DNA of 64,000 nt from Arthrobacter sp. B3I4 (lineage in GTDB: Bacteria > Actinomycetota > Actinomycetes > Actinomycetales > Micrococcaceae). The first letter of the stretch is position 1. The number at the start of each line of letters is the position of its first letter. Positions 57,151-64,000 of this stretch are shown here, one piece after another. The stretch lies in assembly GCF_030816855.1 (NCBI RefSeq), contig NZ_JAUSYK010000001.1, positions 682,001-746,000 of the forward strand, written 5' to 3'. The position numbers and the translations under genes are program-made. The notes beneath the pieces were generated by a model. It was given only the letters and a program-made list of their open reading frames with translations, was not told the origin of the DNA and ran no database searches.

Positions 57151-57756
57151 ATGACAACGGACGTTAGCGGTTGCATCATCGGCGATGACGGTCTAGCCCG
57201 GCCCGCCTGGGCGGCCGTAGATCCCCTGCTCCGCACCTACTACGACACCGAGTGGGGCCTGCCGGTGCGGGACGAGCAGGGACTCTACGAGCGGATCAGT
57301 CTCGAAGCATTCCAAGCGGGCCTGTCGTGGGCCACCATTCTCCGCAAACGCCCGGCCTTCCGCGCAGCCTTCGCAGACTTCCACCCCGAGACCGTGGCTG
57401 CCTTCAGCGAAGCAGACGTCGAACGTCTGATGCAGGATGCGGGCATTGTGCGTAACCGGCTCAAGATACGGGCCGCAATCACCAATGCGCAGGCCACCCT
57501 GAACCTGAGGAGCGACGGCGGTCTAGTCGACTTCATCTGGAGCTTCCGGCCGCAGGTCACGCCTGAGCCCACCGCATTGGATCAGATCCCGACCAGCTCA
57601 GCCGAATCACTGGCGCTTTCCAAGGGCCTGCGGAAGCGCGGCTTCGTATTCGTTGGTCCCACCACGATGTATGCCCTGATGGAAGCCATTGGGATGATCG
57701 ACACCCACCTGATGGAGAGCCACCGGCGTGGCACGGCGGGAATTTGGCCGCGGTAG
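57151..57756 (+). CDS. tag: DNA-3-methyladenine glycosylase I
   Basis: A 201-residue Tag enzyme that removes 3-methyladenine from alkylated DNA. TYYDTEWGLPVRDEQGLYERISLEAFQAGLSWATILRKR contains the conserved Tyr, Trp and Glu of the base pocket, given here in one run for orientation as separate spans TYYDTEWGLP and EAFQAGLSWATIL. The final GFVFVGPTTMYALM and the HRR tail are also typical. Zinc ligands are not complete at the N-terminus. Its 3' side is the DnaA-box region. Confidence 0.9.
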   Translation: MTTDVSGCIIGDDGLARPAWAAVDPLLRTYYDTEWGLPVRDEQGLYERISLEAFQAGLSWATILRKRPAFRAAFADFHPETVAAFSEADVERLMQDAGIVRNRLKIRAAITNAQATLNLRSDGGLVDFIWSFRPQVTPEPTALDQIPTSSAESLALSKGLRKRGFVFVGPTTMYALMEAIGMIDTHLMESHRRGTAGIWPR

Positions 57757-57789
57757 TAGCCCTCCGAACCGGTCGCCCGGTCCTGAACC

Positions 57790-58580
57790 CCTGTGCACAA
57801 GTCTGCGCGGGTTATCCACAGCCTGTGCGCACGTCCAGCAGGGGTGTCATGAGCCCGGGCCGTGACAGCCTGCTGTGGCGCATCGGACCGTACAAAGGCA
57901 CTTTACCTGGATGAAGTTACACGGTTGTGAGTTATTAACAGTGTGGATGAACTGTGGATAACCAGGGGAGGCCTCATCTGGGCCTTCGCCACTCGCCGCG
58001 ACGGGTACCCGCGCGCCACGGGCAGCCGCCTCGTGCCGCCGAGCCTTCATCCTGGGCCGGCAACCACCAAGGGCGAGTTATCCACTTAGCAACAGACAAG
58101 TACCCACAAGTTATCCACACTTGGGGAAAAGTAGCTTCTTCAGGGTCGAGGGTCGCGGAAGAACGTACTGCAGCGGCGGCAGGAACGGGAAAACTCCAAG
58201 CCTCAAGTTATTAACACTGTGAACAAGCCTGTGCATAAGCGCTCCTTATACGGCCGCACCACAACTGCGAGGGATCCCTTCGACAGCTGAGCAGCGGGTT
58301 TGCCGCTCCTGCGCGGCCTCAGAGACGAACCTCTGCCCGGGACGGAGACTCTTAGGGCAGGAGTGTCCTCGGCGCGTTCTGGGGACCACCGTGCTGCCGT
58401 GGCGCCGAAGCCTGTGGTTATGCACATAACCACAAGGCTGGTGGCGAAAGTTATCCACAAGTGTGGACAGAGCTGGGGAACGCTCGCACACTTTCGCTAC
58501 CTGACGCTCCGGAGTGCGGATTTACCGGTGAACTACACACATGTAAGTTACCAACAGTGTGGATAACCGCTGTGGAAAAC
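57790..58580. other. cluster of DnaA boxes in a gene-free region
   Basis: The 853 bases from 57757 to 58609 hold no gene. They contain the DnaA box TTATCCACA exactly at 57812 (+), 57953 (-), 58111 (+), 58451 (+) and 58558 (-), and with one change at 57942 (-), 58078 (+), 58230 (-), 58418 (+) and 58571 (-). Further two-change copies lie at 57932, 58208 and 58548. The flanking genes (tag, rhomboid) converge on it, so it is not a promoter region. This is the box density of an origin or DnaA-titration site. Positions are the leftmost base of each 9-mer. Confidence 0.85.
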
Positions 58581-58581
58581 C
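57929..58581 (+). repeat. three copies of a compound DnaA-box module
   Basis: Modules at 57929-57963, 58205-58240 and 58545-58581. Each has a plus-strand box of the form AGTTA-yy-AACA, then a minus-strand TGTGGA-type box exactly 10 bases on, then a second minus-strand TGTG-type box 11 to 13 bases further. The constant one-turn spacing suggests DnaA molecules stacking on one face of the helix. Confidence 0.75.
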
Positions 58582-58609
58582 GTGGGGACCGCAACCAGGC
58601 TCGGGCGGA

Positions 58610-59503
58610 TCAGACCGGCAGCGCTGCCGTACCGACGCGCAACGCCGTTGCCGCCGCGAGCAGACCTACCACGACGAGGAGTCCGGCCAGCTGGAGCAGC
58701 CCCTGCCTCCGGCCGCGGGGAGCGTACGCAATGACCGCAGCGCAGAGCGCACCGGTAATCAGGCCACCCAAATGGGCCTGCCAAGCGATCTGCGGAACGA
58801 CAAAGCCGATGGCGCCGTTGATGGCGATCAGGACCCACAGTTGCTTCGTGTCCCCGCCGCGGTGGCGCTGGACAACCACCATGGCGCCGAAGAGGCCGAA
58901 AATGGCGCCGGAAGCACCCACGACGCCGCTGACCGGCTGCCCTGGAACGTAGGCAGGCGTAAGGAGGAGGTAACCGACGGACCCGCCTACGGCTGAGACC
59001 AGGTATACAGCTAGGAAGCGGATGCGCCCGAGGAGGGGTTCCAGCGCCTGGCCAAATATCCACAGCATGTACATGTTGAGCACGATGTGGAGGATGAAAC
59101 CCTGGGAGTGGAGAAAAGCGGAGGTGAGCATCCGCCACGGCTCGAAGACCCCGTATTCGGGAGTCGCATAAACGGTGGCGAAGGCGAGGTTTCGGTAGGC
59201 AGCGTCGCCGGGAACTATCCACTGCAGCACATAAAGCAGGGCGCAGGCGGCGATAATCCCAAGGGTGGCCAGCGGTTTCCCCGCCGCGACGGTGCCGCCG
59301 TAGGGCGACCGCACAGCCGGCGTCGTACGTTTTGCTTCGTTGACGCAGTCAATGCACTGGAACCCGACGGCGGCCGCCCGCTGGCAATCGGGGCACGCAG
59401 GGCGCCCGCACCGCTGGCACCGCACATAGGCGGGCCGGTCCGGGTGCCTTGGGCACACCGGAACCTGCGCGGACGGCTCTGCCGACGGAATTCCGTAGCT
59501 CAT
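58610..59503 (-). CDS. rhomboid family intramembrane serine protease
   Basis: A 297-residue protease with an N-terminal zinc-binding B-box-like part (CPRHPDRPAYVRCQRCG, CPDCQRAAAVGFQCIDC), then six helices. The catalytic Ser is in GASGAIFG and the His in WQAHLGG. It cuts membrane proteins inside the bilayer; substrate unknown. Start at ATG 59503. The next gene, the cyclophilin, is 7 bases upstream. Confidence 0.93.
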   Translation of the reverse strand: MSYGIPSAEPSAQVPVCPRHPDRPAYVRCQRCGRPACPDCQRAAAVGFQCIDCVNEAKRTTPAVRSPYGGTVAAGKPLATLGIIAACALLYVLQWIVPGDAAYRNLAFATVYATPEYGVFEPWRMLTSAFLHSQGFILHIVLNMYMLWIFGQALEPLLGRIRFLAVYLVSAVGGSVGYLLLTPAYVPGQPVSGVVGASGAIFGLFGAMVVVQRHRGGDTKQLWVLIAINGAIGFVVPQIAWQAHLGGLITGALCAAVIAYAPRGRRQGLLQLAGLLVVVGLLAAATALRVGTAALPV

Positions 59504-59510
59504 GGGCTGG

Positions 59511-60056
59511 CTAGAGCTGCTCTACGTCGATGCTGTTGATGACGACATCTTCAACCGGGCGGTCGCCCATGCCGGTGCGGACGCCCTCGATGGCGTCGAC
59601 GACCTTCTTGGATTCCTCGTCCGCCACCTCGCCGAAGATGCTGTGCTTACCCTGCAGCCAGCCGGTCGGGATGGTTGTAATGAAGAACTGCGAGCCATTG
59701 GTGCCACGGCCCATCTGGATTCCGGCGTTCGCCATGGCCAGCTTGTACGGCTCGTTGAAAGTCAGTTCCGGGTGGATCTCGTCGTCGAACTTGTAGCCCG
59801 GTCCGCCGACGCCACGGCCCAGCGGGTCGCCGGCCTGGATCATGAAGTCTTTGATGATGCGGTGGAAGATCGTGCCGTTGTAGAGCGGCGTGCCGGTCTT
59901 GTCCTCACCGGTTTCAGGGTGCGTCCAGGCCTGCTCACCGGTGGCCAGGCCGACAAAGTTCTTGACGGTCTTGGGTGCGTGGTTGCCGAAAAGGTTGACG
60001 ACGATGTCGCCGAGGCTCGTGTGGATGGTTGCTTTTGCAGTTGCGATGGCAGTCAT
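59511..60056 (-). CDS. cyclophilin-type peptidylprolyl isomerase
   Basis: A 181-residue cytoplasmic cyclophilin that isomerises prolyl bonds. Conserved residues appear in FHRIIKDFMIQAGDPLGRGVGGPGY, TNGSQFFIT and GKHSIFGEV, including the Arg, Phe, Gln and Trp-pocket positions. Start at ATG 60056; the frame runs to 60101 without support. The gene equals the ppiA position near gyrA in Mycobacterium. Confidence 0.94.
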   Translation of the reverse strand: MTAIATAKATIHTSLGDIVVNLFGNHAPKTVKNFVGLATGEQAWTHPETGEDKTGTPLYNGTIFHRIIKDFMIQAGDPLGRGVGGPGYKFDDEIHPELTFNEPYKLAMANAGIQMGRGTNGSQFFITTIPTGWLQGKHSIFGEVADEESKKVVDAIEGVRTGMGDRPVEDVVINSIDVEQL

Positions 60057-60210
60057 GGCCCTATTCTTCCACGCAACGAGTCTGGCCACAGGGGCGCACA
60101 CCCAGTTCCGCGCTGGGTGAAATCGGCCTGAAATCCACCTGAAGAATAGCCCGTGGGGTCCCGGACCCGTAGGCTAACAACAGAACCGTCACATTAATCG
60201 GGAGGTAGTT

Positions 60211-61146
60211 GTGAAGAAAACGGATCGTATTGCCCGCGACCTGGAGCAGTCTGTGGCCAGCGCAGTAGAGAACGCCAGAGAATGGGCCACCCCGCGGGTT
60301 GAGGCCGCAGTTGACTGGGCCGTTCCGCGCGTACAGCACACGGTGGACACCGCTTCCCCCAGGATCCAGGAGGGCCTGAAGTCTGCGGCCCACAACCTGG
60401 CCGGCGGCGTCGCGACCGTGACCCCCCGCATTCAGGACGGACTGGCCCAGCTTGCGCCGAGGATCCACGACGCCGTCGAAGGGGCAACCCCGCGGCTGCA
60501 CGAAGCCTTGGACAGGGCCACCCCCGTCATCGCCACCGCCCGCGACCGGGTCGTTGTCGACTACCTCCCCAAGCTATCCGACCAGATCGGTCTGGCCTCG
60601 GAGGTGGTGCACCGTACCCTCGAAGGAGCCCCGGCCCACGTGGATGCCGTGGCCCAGCGCCTGGTGGACACCGGCGTCATCCGCAACTTCCAGGAACAGG
60701 TGCAGTCAGCCAGCCAGCAGCTCAACGTCGCAGCTGCCGAGGCCAGCCGCGCGGTCAACGATGAATTGGCTGGGCCGCAGAAGCCCAAGCACCGCGGTTT
60801 CCTGATTCTCGGCGTCATCGCGGCTGCCGCCGCTGCCGGCGTCGCCGCTTGGAAGGCCTCAAAGCCTGTCGAAGATCCCTGGAAGACTCCGGCCCCCGTC
60901 AATCCGGTAGCCCCGGCTCCGGTGCCCGCCACCACGGTCACCGACGTCAAGGACAGCGGCGGCGATACTGCCGTTGCTTCGACCGCGACGGCGGATGCGG
61001 CCGACAAGCAGGCGGAGGCATCCTCGGACCTGGGCGCTGATGCAACGGCCAAGACCGAGGACGAGTTGACGGCCCCGGTTGCCACGGATGCTAAGACCGC
61101 GATCCGCAACATCGCCGCCAGCTCCAACGGCGAAGAGAAAAAGTAG
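60211..61146 (+). CDS. amphipathic-repeat membrane protein in the cwsA position
   Basis: A 311-residue protein. Residues 1-130 hold about five repeats of roughly 20-22 residues with the pattern A-x-PR-x-x-x-x-L/V (ATPRVEAAVDWA, AVPRVQHTVD, ASPRIQEGLKS, VTPRIQDGLAQLAPR, ATPRLHEALDRA), like an apolipoprotein or coiled-coil. One membrane helix (GFLILGVIAAAAAAGVAAWKAS) lies at about 198-218, then a Pro/Ala/Asp tail. No family name is secure. Mycobacterial CwsA occupies this place, but I see no clear sequence match. Start is a GTG after GGAGGT; a hairpin terminator follows. Confidence 0.75.
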   Translation: MKKTDRIARDLEQSVASAVENAREWATPRVEAAVDWAVPRVQHTVDTASPRIQEGLKSAAHNLAGGVATVTPRIQDGLAQLAPRIHDAVEGATPRLHEALDRATPVIATARDRVVVDYLPKLSDQIGLASEVVHRTLEGAPAHVDAVAQRLVDTGVIRNFQEQVQSASQQLNVAAAEASRAVNDELAGPQKPKHRGFLILGVIAAAAAAGVAAWKASKPVEDPWKTPAPVNPVAPAPVPATTVTDVKDSGGDTAVASTATADAADKQAEASSDLGADATAKTEDELTAPVATDAKTAIRNIAASSNGEEKK

Positions 61147-61183
61147 CCCGACACCCGCCGCGTGCGGGCCGGAGTACGTGCAG

Positions 61184-61221
61184 AAGGAGGGATTTCGCCG
61201 ATCGGCGGGATCCCTCCTTTT
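61184..61221 (+). terminator. hairpin terminator
   Basis: AAGGAGGGAT pairs with ATCCCTCCTT, with an inner CGCC/GGCG stem, and TTTT follows. It ends the amphipathic-repeat protein transcript. Confidence 0.85.
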
Positions 61222-61293
61222 ACTTTGCCACCAACCTGTTGCACCGGGGCCGCCGCAGGCTTCACAACCGGTTCAGGTGCTAAATTTGGGGTG

Positions 61294-62169
61294 ATGTCAC
61301 CCGCTGAATCCCTTGTGGATGCCCCCTACGATGCCGTGCGTGCCCCGGCCGTGTCCATCGTCATCCCGGCCTACAACGAGGAAAGCGTCATTCGGCAGTG
61401 CCTCATCGCCGCCGTCTACCAGTCCGTACCCGCCCACGAAATCATTGTGGTGGACAACCTGTCCAAGGACCGGACGGCGGACATCGTTCGGCAGATGCAG
61501 CAGGAGTACCCGGAGAGCCGGATCGTCCTGCTCAGCCAGGACACGGACCAAGGCCTGATCCCCACCCGCAATTACGGGCTTGATCACGCCACGGGTGAGA
61601 TCCTAGGCAGAATTGACGCCGACTCCGTGCTGGAGCCGGACTGGGTGGAACAAGTCCAGAAGGCTTTCGCGGACGACTCCGTGCACGCTGCCACGGGTCC
61701 CGTGGTGTACTACGACATGCCAATGCGGCGTTTCGGTCTCAAGGCTGATGACAAGATGCGCCAGTTCATGCTCAAGCTGGCTAAGCACCAGTACCACTTC
61801 CTCTTCGGCTCCAATATGGCGCTGCGGCGCTCCGCCTGGGAGACAATCCGGCTGGAGACCTGCCGGGATGAAAAGGACGAGATGCATGAGGACATTGATC
61901 TCTCCCTGCATCTGGCCGAGCACGACCTCCGGATCCAGTACTGGCCGCAAATGGTGTCCGGCATGTCGGCCCGCCGACTCGAGGACTCGCCCCGGGATTA
62001 CCGCTATTACGTCACTCGGTTCGACCGCACCTACAAGGCGCACAACGTGAAGAAGATGGCACTAAAGGCGCCCATGGTGGTCTTTTTCTCCGTGTATTTC
62101 CCGGCAAAACTGCTGCGTGCCATCCACACCGTCAACACGGCACAACCGGCCCGCCGCGGCGGGCAGTAG
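61294..62169 (+). CDS. family 2 glycosyltransferase
   Basis: A 291-residue GT-A enzyme: VSIVIPAYNEESVIRQCLIA, a donor-binding DNLSKDRTADIV, GRIDADSVLEPDWVEQ (DxD), and the acceptor-side EDIDLSLHLAEH. The C-terminus has a helix that may associate with membrane (MVVFFSVYFPAKLL). Donor and acceptor are unknown. It starts at ATG 61294 with a weak site, after the terminator of the preceding gene. Confidence 0.88.
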   Translation: MSPAESLVDAPYDAVRAPAVSIVIPAYNEESVIRQCLIAAVYQSVPAHEIIVVDNLSKDRTADIVRQMQQEYPESRIVLLSQDTDQGLIPTRNYGLDHATGEILGRIDADSVLEPDWVEQVQKAFADDSVHAATGPVVYYDMPMRRFGLKADDKMRQFMLKLAKHQYHFLFGSNMALRRSAWETIRLETCRDEKDEMHEDIDLSLHLAEHDLRIQYWPQMVSGMSARRLEDSPRDYRYYVTRFDRTYKAHNVKKMALKAPMVVFFSVYFPAKLLRAIHTVNTAQPARRGGQ

Positions 62170-62172
62170 CGC

Positions 62173-63087
62173 TCAGTCCGTCCCCAGCTCGGCCAGGCGC
62201 TCCGCGTTGCGCCGTGTCGAACGGGAGCGCCGCTGGCCGGCCGCGACGACGGCGAGACCCACAAGGATCATCACCAGGCCGGCATAAGTTCCGCCCGGAA
62301 GCGTTTCACCAAGGAACGCCGCCGCGAGCAGCGCCGCACCGGGAATTTCCAGCAGGATGATCATCGAAACCAGCAACGGGCTCATCGTCGCCAGCAGGTG
62401 GTTGAACGCGGTGTGTCCCACCAGCTGCGCGCAGACCGTGATAGCCAGGATGCCAAGCCAGCCGGTCGCGTCGAAGCCTGCCAACGGCTGGCCGCTCGCC
62501 AGGGCGAGCACAGCGACGACCGCAGCGCACATGCCGTAACAGAGCGTCGTATAGACGCTGGTACCCATGGTCTGCCGCGCCTTGCCGCCGGCGAGCGTGT
62601 AAACGCCAGCGAGCATACCCCCGACGACGGCGAGGAGGTCGCCGGTCAGGGCGGTCGGGGAAGTGCCCATATCGAAGCCGGTGATTGCCACTACACCGGC
62701 GAAAGCCAGCCCCAGCCCGGCCAAGACCTGCCAGCTGTGCCGGACGCCGCGAAAGACTTGGAAAACGGCAATCCAGCCCGACTGCAGACACACCAGTGCG
62801 GTCGCGGCAGCCACCGACGTCAGTTGGAGTGAGGTGATGAAGCAGGCGAAGTGGAACGCCAGCGCCACCGCCGCGGCGAGTGACCAGCGGAACTCGCTGC
62901 CACTGACCCGGCCGAACTGCCGGGGCTGACGGACCAGAACGGGACCGGACATGACGACTGCGCCAATAGCGTTGCGCCAGAAAGCGATGGCCAGGGCGCT
63001 CACGGAGGTGGCACCCAGCGTGGCAGCAATCAGAGGCCCGGAGGAGGCAACGCCCAGTACACCGAGCGCCGCGAGGAAGAAGTTCAC
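62173..63087 (-). CDS. EamA/DMT family transporter
   Basis: A ten-helix, roughly 304-residue metabolite exporter or importer with two EamA repeats (SVSALAIAFWRNAIGAVVM and LGVASSGPLIAATL at the start, VSMIILLEIPGAALLAAAFLGE near the end). The start is uncertain: GTG 63087 is followed by the first helix, and GTG 63111 adds eight residues; neither has a good site. Substrate unknown. Convergent with the glycosyltransferase, three bases apart. Confidence 0.87.
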   Translation of the reverse strand: MNFFLAALGVLGVASSGPLIAATLGATSVSALAIAFWRNAIGAVVMSGPVLVRQPRQFGRVSGSEFRWSLAAAVALAFHFACFITSLQLTSVAAATALVCLQSGWIAVFQVFRGVRHSWQVLAGLGLAFAGVVAITGFDMGTSPTALTGDLLAVVGGMLAGVYTLAGGKARQTMGTSVYTTLCYGMCAAVVAVLALASGQPLAGFDATGWLGILAITVCAQLVGHTAFNHLLATMSPLLVSMIILLEIPGAALLAAAFLGETLPGGTYAGLVMILVGLAVVAAGQRRSRSTRRNAERLAELGTD

Positions 63088-63162
63088 GCCTCCACAGTAG
63101 TGCTCCCGCACAGGTGCCCGCCGTCAGCGCCCTCAGGGTGGGGCCGGGGTGGGCGTGAACGC

Positions 63163-63202
63163 AAAAGGTCCCGGCCAGCTTTTCCGCTGGCCGGGACCTT
63201 TT
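63163..63202 (-). terminator. strong hairpin terminator downstream of tRNA-Ala
   Basis: A perfect 17-bp stem, AAAAGGTCCCGGCCAGC with its complement, around a TTTTCC loop. It ends the leftward tRNA-Ala transcript and separates it from the DMT transporter gene. Confidence 0.88.
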
Positions 63203-63209
63203 CCTATGG

Positions 63210-63282
63210 TGGAGGCACGGGGACTCGAACCCCGAACCCCCTGCTTGCAAAGCAGGTGCGCTACCAATTGCGCCATGCCCCC
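63210..63282 (-). tRNA. tRNA-Ala (anticodon TGC)
   Basis: A 73-nt tRNA with acceptor GGGGGCA/TGCCTCC (one G-U pair), D arm GGCGCAATTGGTAGCGC, anticodon stem CCTGC/GCAGG around TTTGCAA, and T arm GGGGTTCGAGTCCCC. No encoded CCA. It is part of the gyrA-proximal tRNA-Ile/tRNA-Ala pair seen across Actinobacteria. Confidence 0.96.
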
Positions 63283-63350
63283 ATAAGAAGCAACCCGTCA
63301 ATCATACCCCAGTGCCGGACCGCCGTTTCCGGCTCCCAGCCTGGCTTGGG

Positions 63351-63467
63351 CTAATCGACCGTATCGGTCGACTGGCTCCAGACTGCCTTACGGGCCTCGG
63401 ATTCCTGCACTTTCCTGTAGAGCAGGACGCCTGCGATCGTGGCTGCAACTGCCAGCAACTTCTTCAC
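63351..63467 (-). CDS. DLW-39 family small protein
   Basis: A 38-residue protein, too short for routine ORF calling, starting at GTG 63467 and reading MKKLLAVAATIAGVLLYRK followed by an acidic/Trp-containing tail (ARKAVWSQSTDTVD). The N-terminal helix looks like a membrane anchor or signal. Small DLW-39 proteins are known next to gyrA in high-GC actinobacteria; function unknown. It lies between the two tRNA genes. Confidence 0.85.
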   Translation of the reverse strand: MKKLLAVAATIAGVLLYRKVQESEARKAVWSQSTDTVD

Positions 63468-63507
63468 ACGCACCCCGTTCCGATCCAGTTTCACGTGGAT
63501 CTTTACA

Positions 63508-63525
63508 GGAACCTGTACAGGTTCC
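63508..63525. repeat. 18-bp perfect palindrome next to tRNA-Ile
   Basis: GGAACCTGTACAGGTTCC reads the same on both strands. It is one base beyond the tRNA-Ile 3' end and 41 bases before the DLW-39 start. It may form a processing or stabilising hairpin, or bind a regulator. Confidence 0.6.
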
Positions 63526-63526
63526 G

Positions 63527-63600
63527 TGGGCGTACCAGGACTTGAACCTGGGACCTCTTCGTTATCAGCGAAGCGCTCTAACCGCCTGAGCTATACGCCC
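63527..63600 (-). tRNA. tRNA-Ile (anticodon GAT)
   Basis: A 74-nt tRNA: acceptor GGGCGTA/TACGCCC, D arm AGCTCAGGCGGTTAGAGC, anticodon loop CTGATAA (GAT), T arm CCAGGTTCAAGTCCTGG. No CCA is encoded. First of the gyrA-linked tRNA pair when read from gyrA. Confidence 0.96.
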
Positions 63601-63697
63601 CGATGCCTCATCGGGCCGAGATATGACTTTACAGCACATCCCGGCCCGATCCAAAATCGAGGTCTTTTCCCGGGGTTCACCGGGAGGAAGGGGCCAT

Positions 63698-64000
63698 TTA
63701 GTCGTCGGTGAGGGTCACACCGATGCCGCCGACCAGGGTGGCGGCAATGTTGTACAGCACTGCGGACAGCATCGACAGAGCGGTCAGCAGGACCACATTG
63801 ATCACCGCGATGATCACGGCAAAGGAGGCAACCTGGCCGAGGGACGCGACCTTCTTCAGCTCGAAGCCGCCGCTTTCAGATCCGGCAAGGGTGCCCAGCA
63901 GGCTGTCCACCTGGTCAAAGATGCCGGTCAGATCCAACACTGTCCAGAGCACGATCGCGGCAACGACAGTGACGATACCGAGCGCTACGGAGAGCAGGAA
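63698..64000 (-). CDS. DUF3566 domain membrane protein (C-terminal part; gene runs past window)
   Basis: At least 100 residues are visible: LLSVALGIVTVVAAIVLWTVLD, GIFDQVDSLL, LGQVASFAVIIAVINVVLLTALSMLSAVLYN and a Gly/Thr-rich end. Two membrane helices at least. This DUF3566 protein is encoded directly after gyrA in Actinobacteria, which places gyrA beyond the window. Its N-terminus is outside, so the start is unknown. Confidence 0.92.
   Translation of the reverse strand, partial: FLLSVALGIVTVVAAIVLWTVLDLTGIFDQVDSLLGTLAGSESGGFELKKVASLGQVASFAVIIAVINVVLLTALSMLSAVLYNIAATLVGGIGVTLTDD

Noticed and set aside
57790..58580. Reading the repeated boxes as a CRISPR array or a promoter block
   Set aside because: Spacing and orientation are irregular and there are no constant 25-40 base repeats; the neighbouring genes converge, so there is no promoter to regulate.
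63210..63600. tRNA-Ile and tRNA-Ala as part of an rRNA operon
   Set aside because: No 16S or 23S sequence is near; this pair is the gyrA-linked set.

Overview
The window is high-GC DNA from an Arthrobacter/Pseudarthrobacter-type actinobacterium (Micrococcaceae). The evidence is the GC-rich third-codon usage, frequent GTG/TTG starts, a DUF222-HNH nuclease gene of the kind common in this family, mycothiol-era actinobacterial gene neighbours, and above all the right-hand end. There the order fhaA-fhaB-pstP-rodA-pbpA-pknA-pknB-pabA-crgA, then rhomboid-ppiA-(cwsA position)-tRNA-Ala-DLW-39-tRNA-Ile-DUF3566, is the classic actinobacterial neighbourhood just downstream of dnaA-gyrB-gyrA. The gyrA end of that block should lie a short way beyond base 64000, so the window sits close to the chromosomal origin, read in the direction opposite to the usual map.

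Layout. 1-7.1 kb: a frameshifted DUF222-HNH gene, small unknown proteins, a type II NADH dehydrogenase, a C-terminally truncated medium-chain dehydrogenase, a methyltransferase and a uracil/xanthine permease. 7.2-14.7 kb: a stress-flavoured accessory set (acidic disordered protein, SDR, DUF6328, duplicated DUF6766, DUF2188), glycerate kinase, and a coupled histidine phosphatase/NAD(P)HX dehydratase pair. 14.8-27.3 kb: HAD phosphatase, PEBP protein, PfkB kinase, NhaA antiporter, KtrA-KtrB potassium uptake, an esterase, a RelA/SpoT-domain alarmone synthetase, and a SulP transporter facing a MerR regulator across a textbook 19-bp-spacer MerR promoter. 27.3-36.2 kb: a pyruvate-oxidase-like enzyme and a 5-oxoproline cluster (pxpA, MFS transporter, fused pxpBC, biotin carboxylase/BCCP) facing a GntR regulator across a perfect 25-bp palindrome. 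36.2-45.5 kb: small lipoproteins, a LysR effector domain without a DNA-binding domain, an F420-type reductase, and a polyamine operon (putrescine oxidase, universal stress protein, APC permease) facing a TetR regulator across a perfect 21-bp palindrome.

45.6-57.8 kb: tRNA-Leu and the Ser/Thr phosphorylation and elongation/division operon, with GTGA/ATGA start-stop overlaps at nearly every joint. Two FHA adaptors, the PP2C phosphatase, the SEDS glycosyltransferase, its class B PBP and two PASTA kinases would together couple peptidoglycan sensing to wall growth. 57.8-58.6 kb is an 850-base gene-free region between two convergent genes that carries five perfect and five one-mismatch DnaA boxes, including a three-times-repeated compound module. 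This is the most striking unexplained structure in the window: a candidate origin element or DnaA-titrating locus. 58.6-64 kb holds rhomboid, cyclophilin, an amphipathic-repeat membrane protein, a glycosyltransferase, a DMT transporter, two tRNAs, a 38-residue DLW-39 protein and the DUF3566 end.

No rRNA operon, CRISPR array, insertion sequence or prophage was seen. All calls are from reading the sequence alone; no database was searched.
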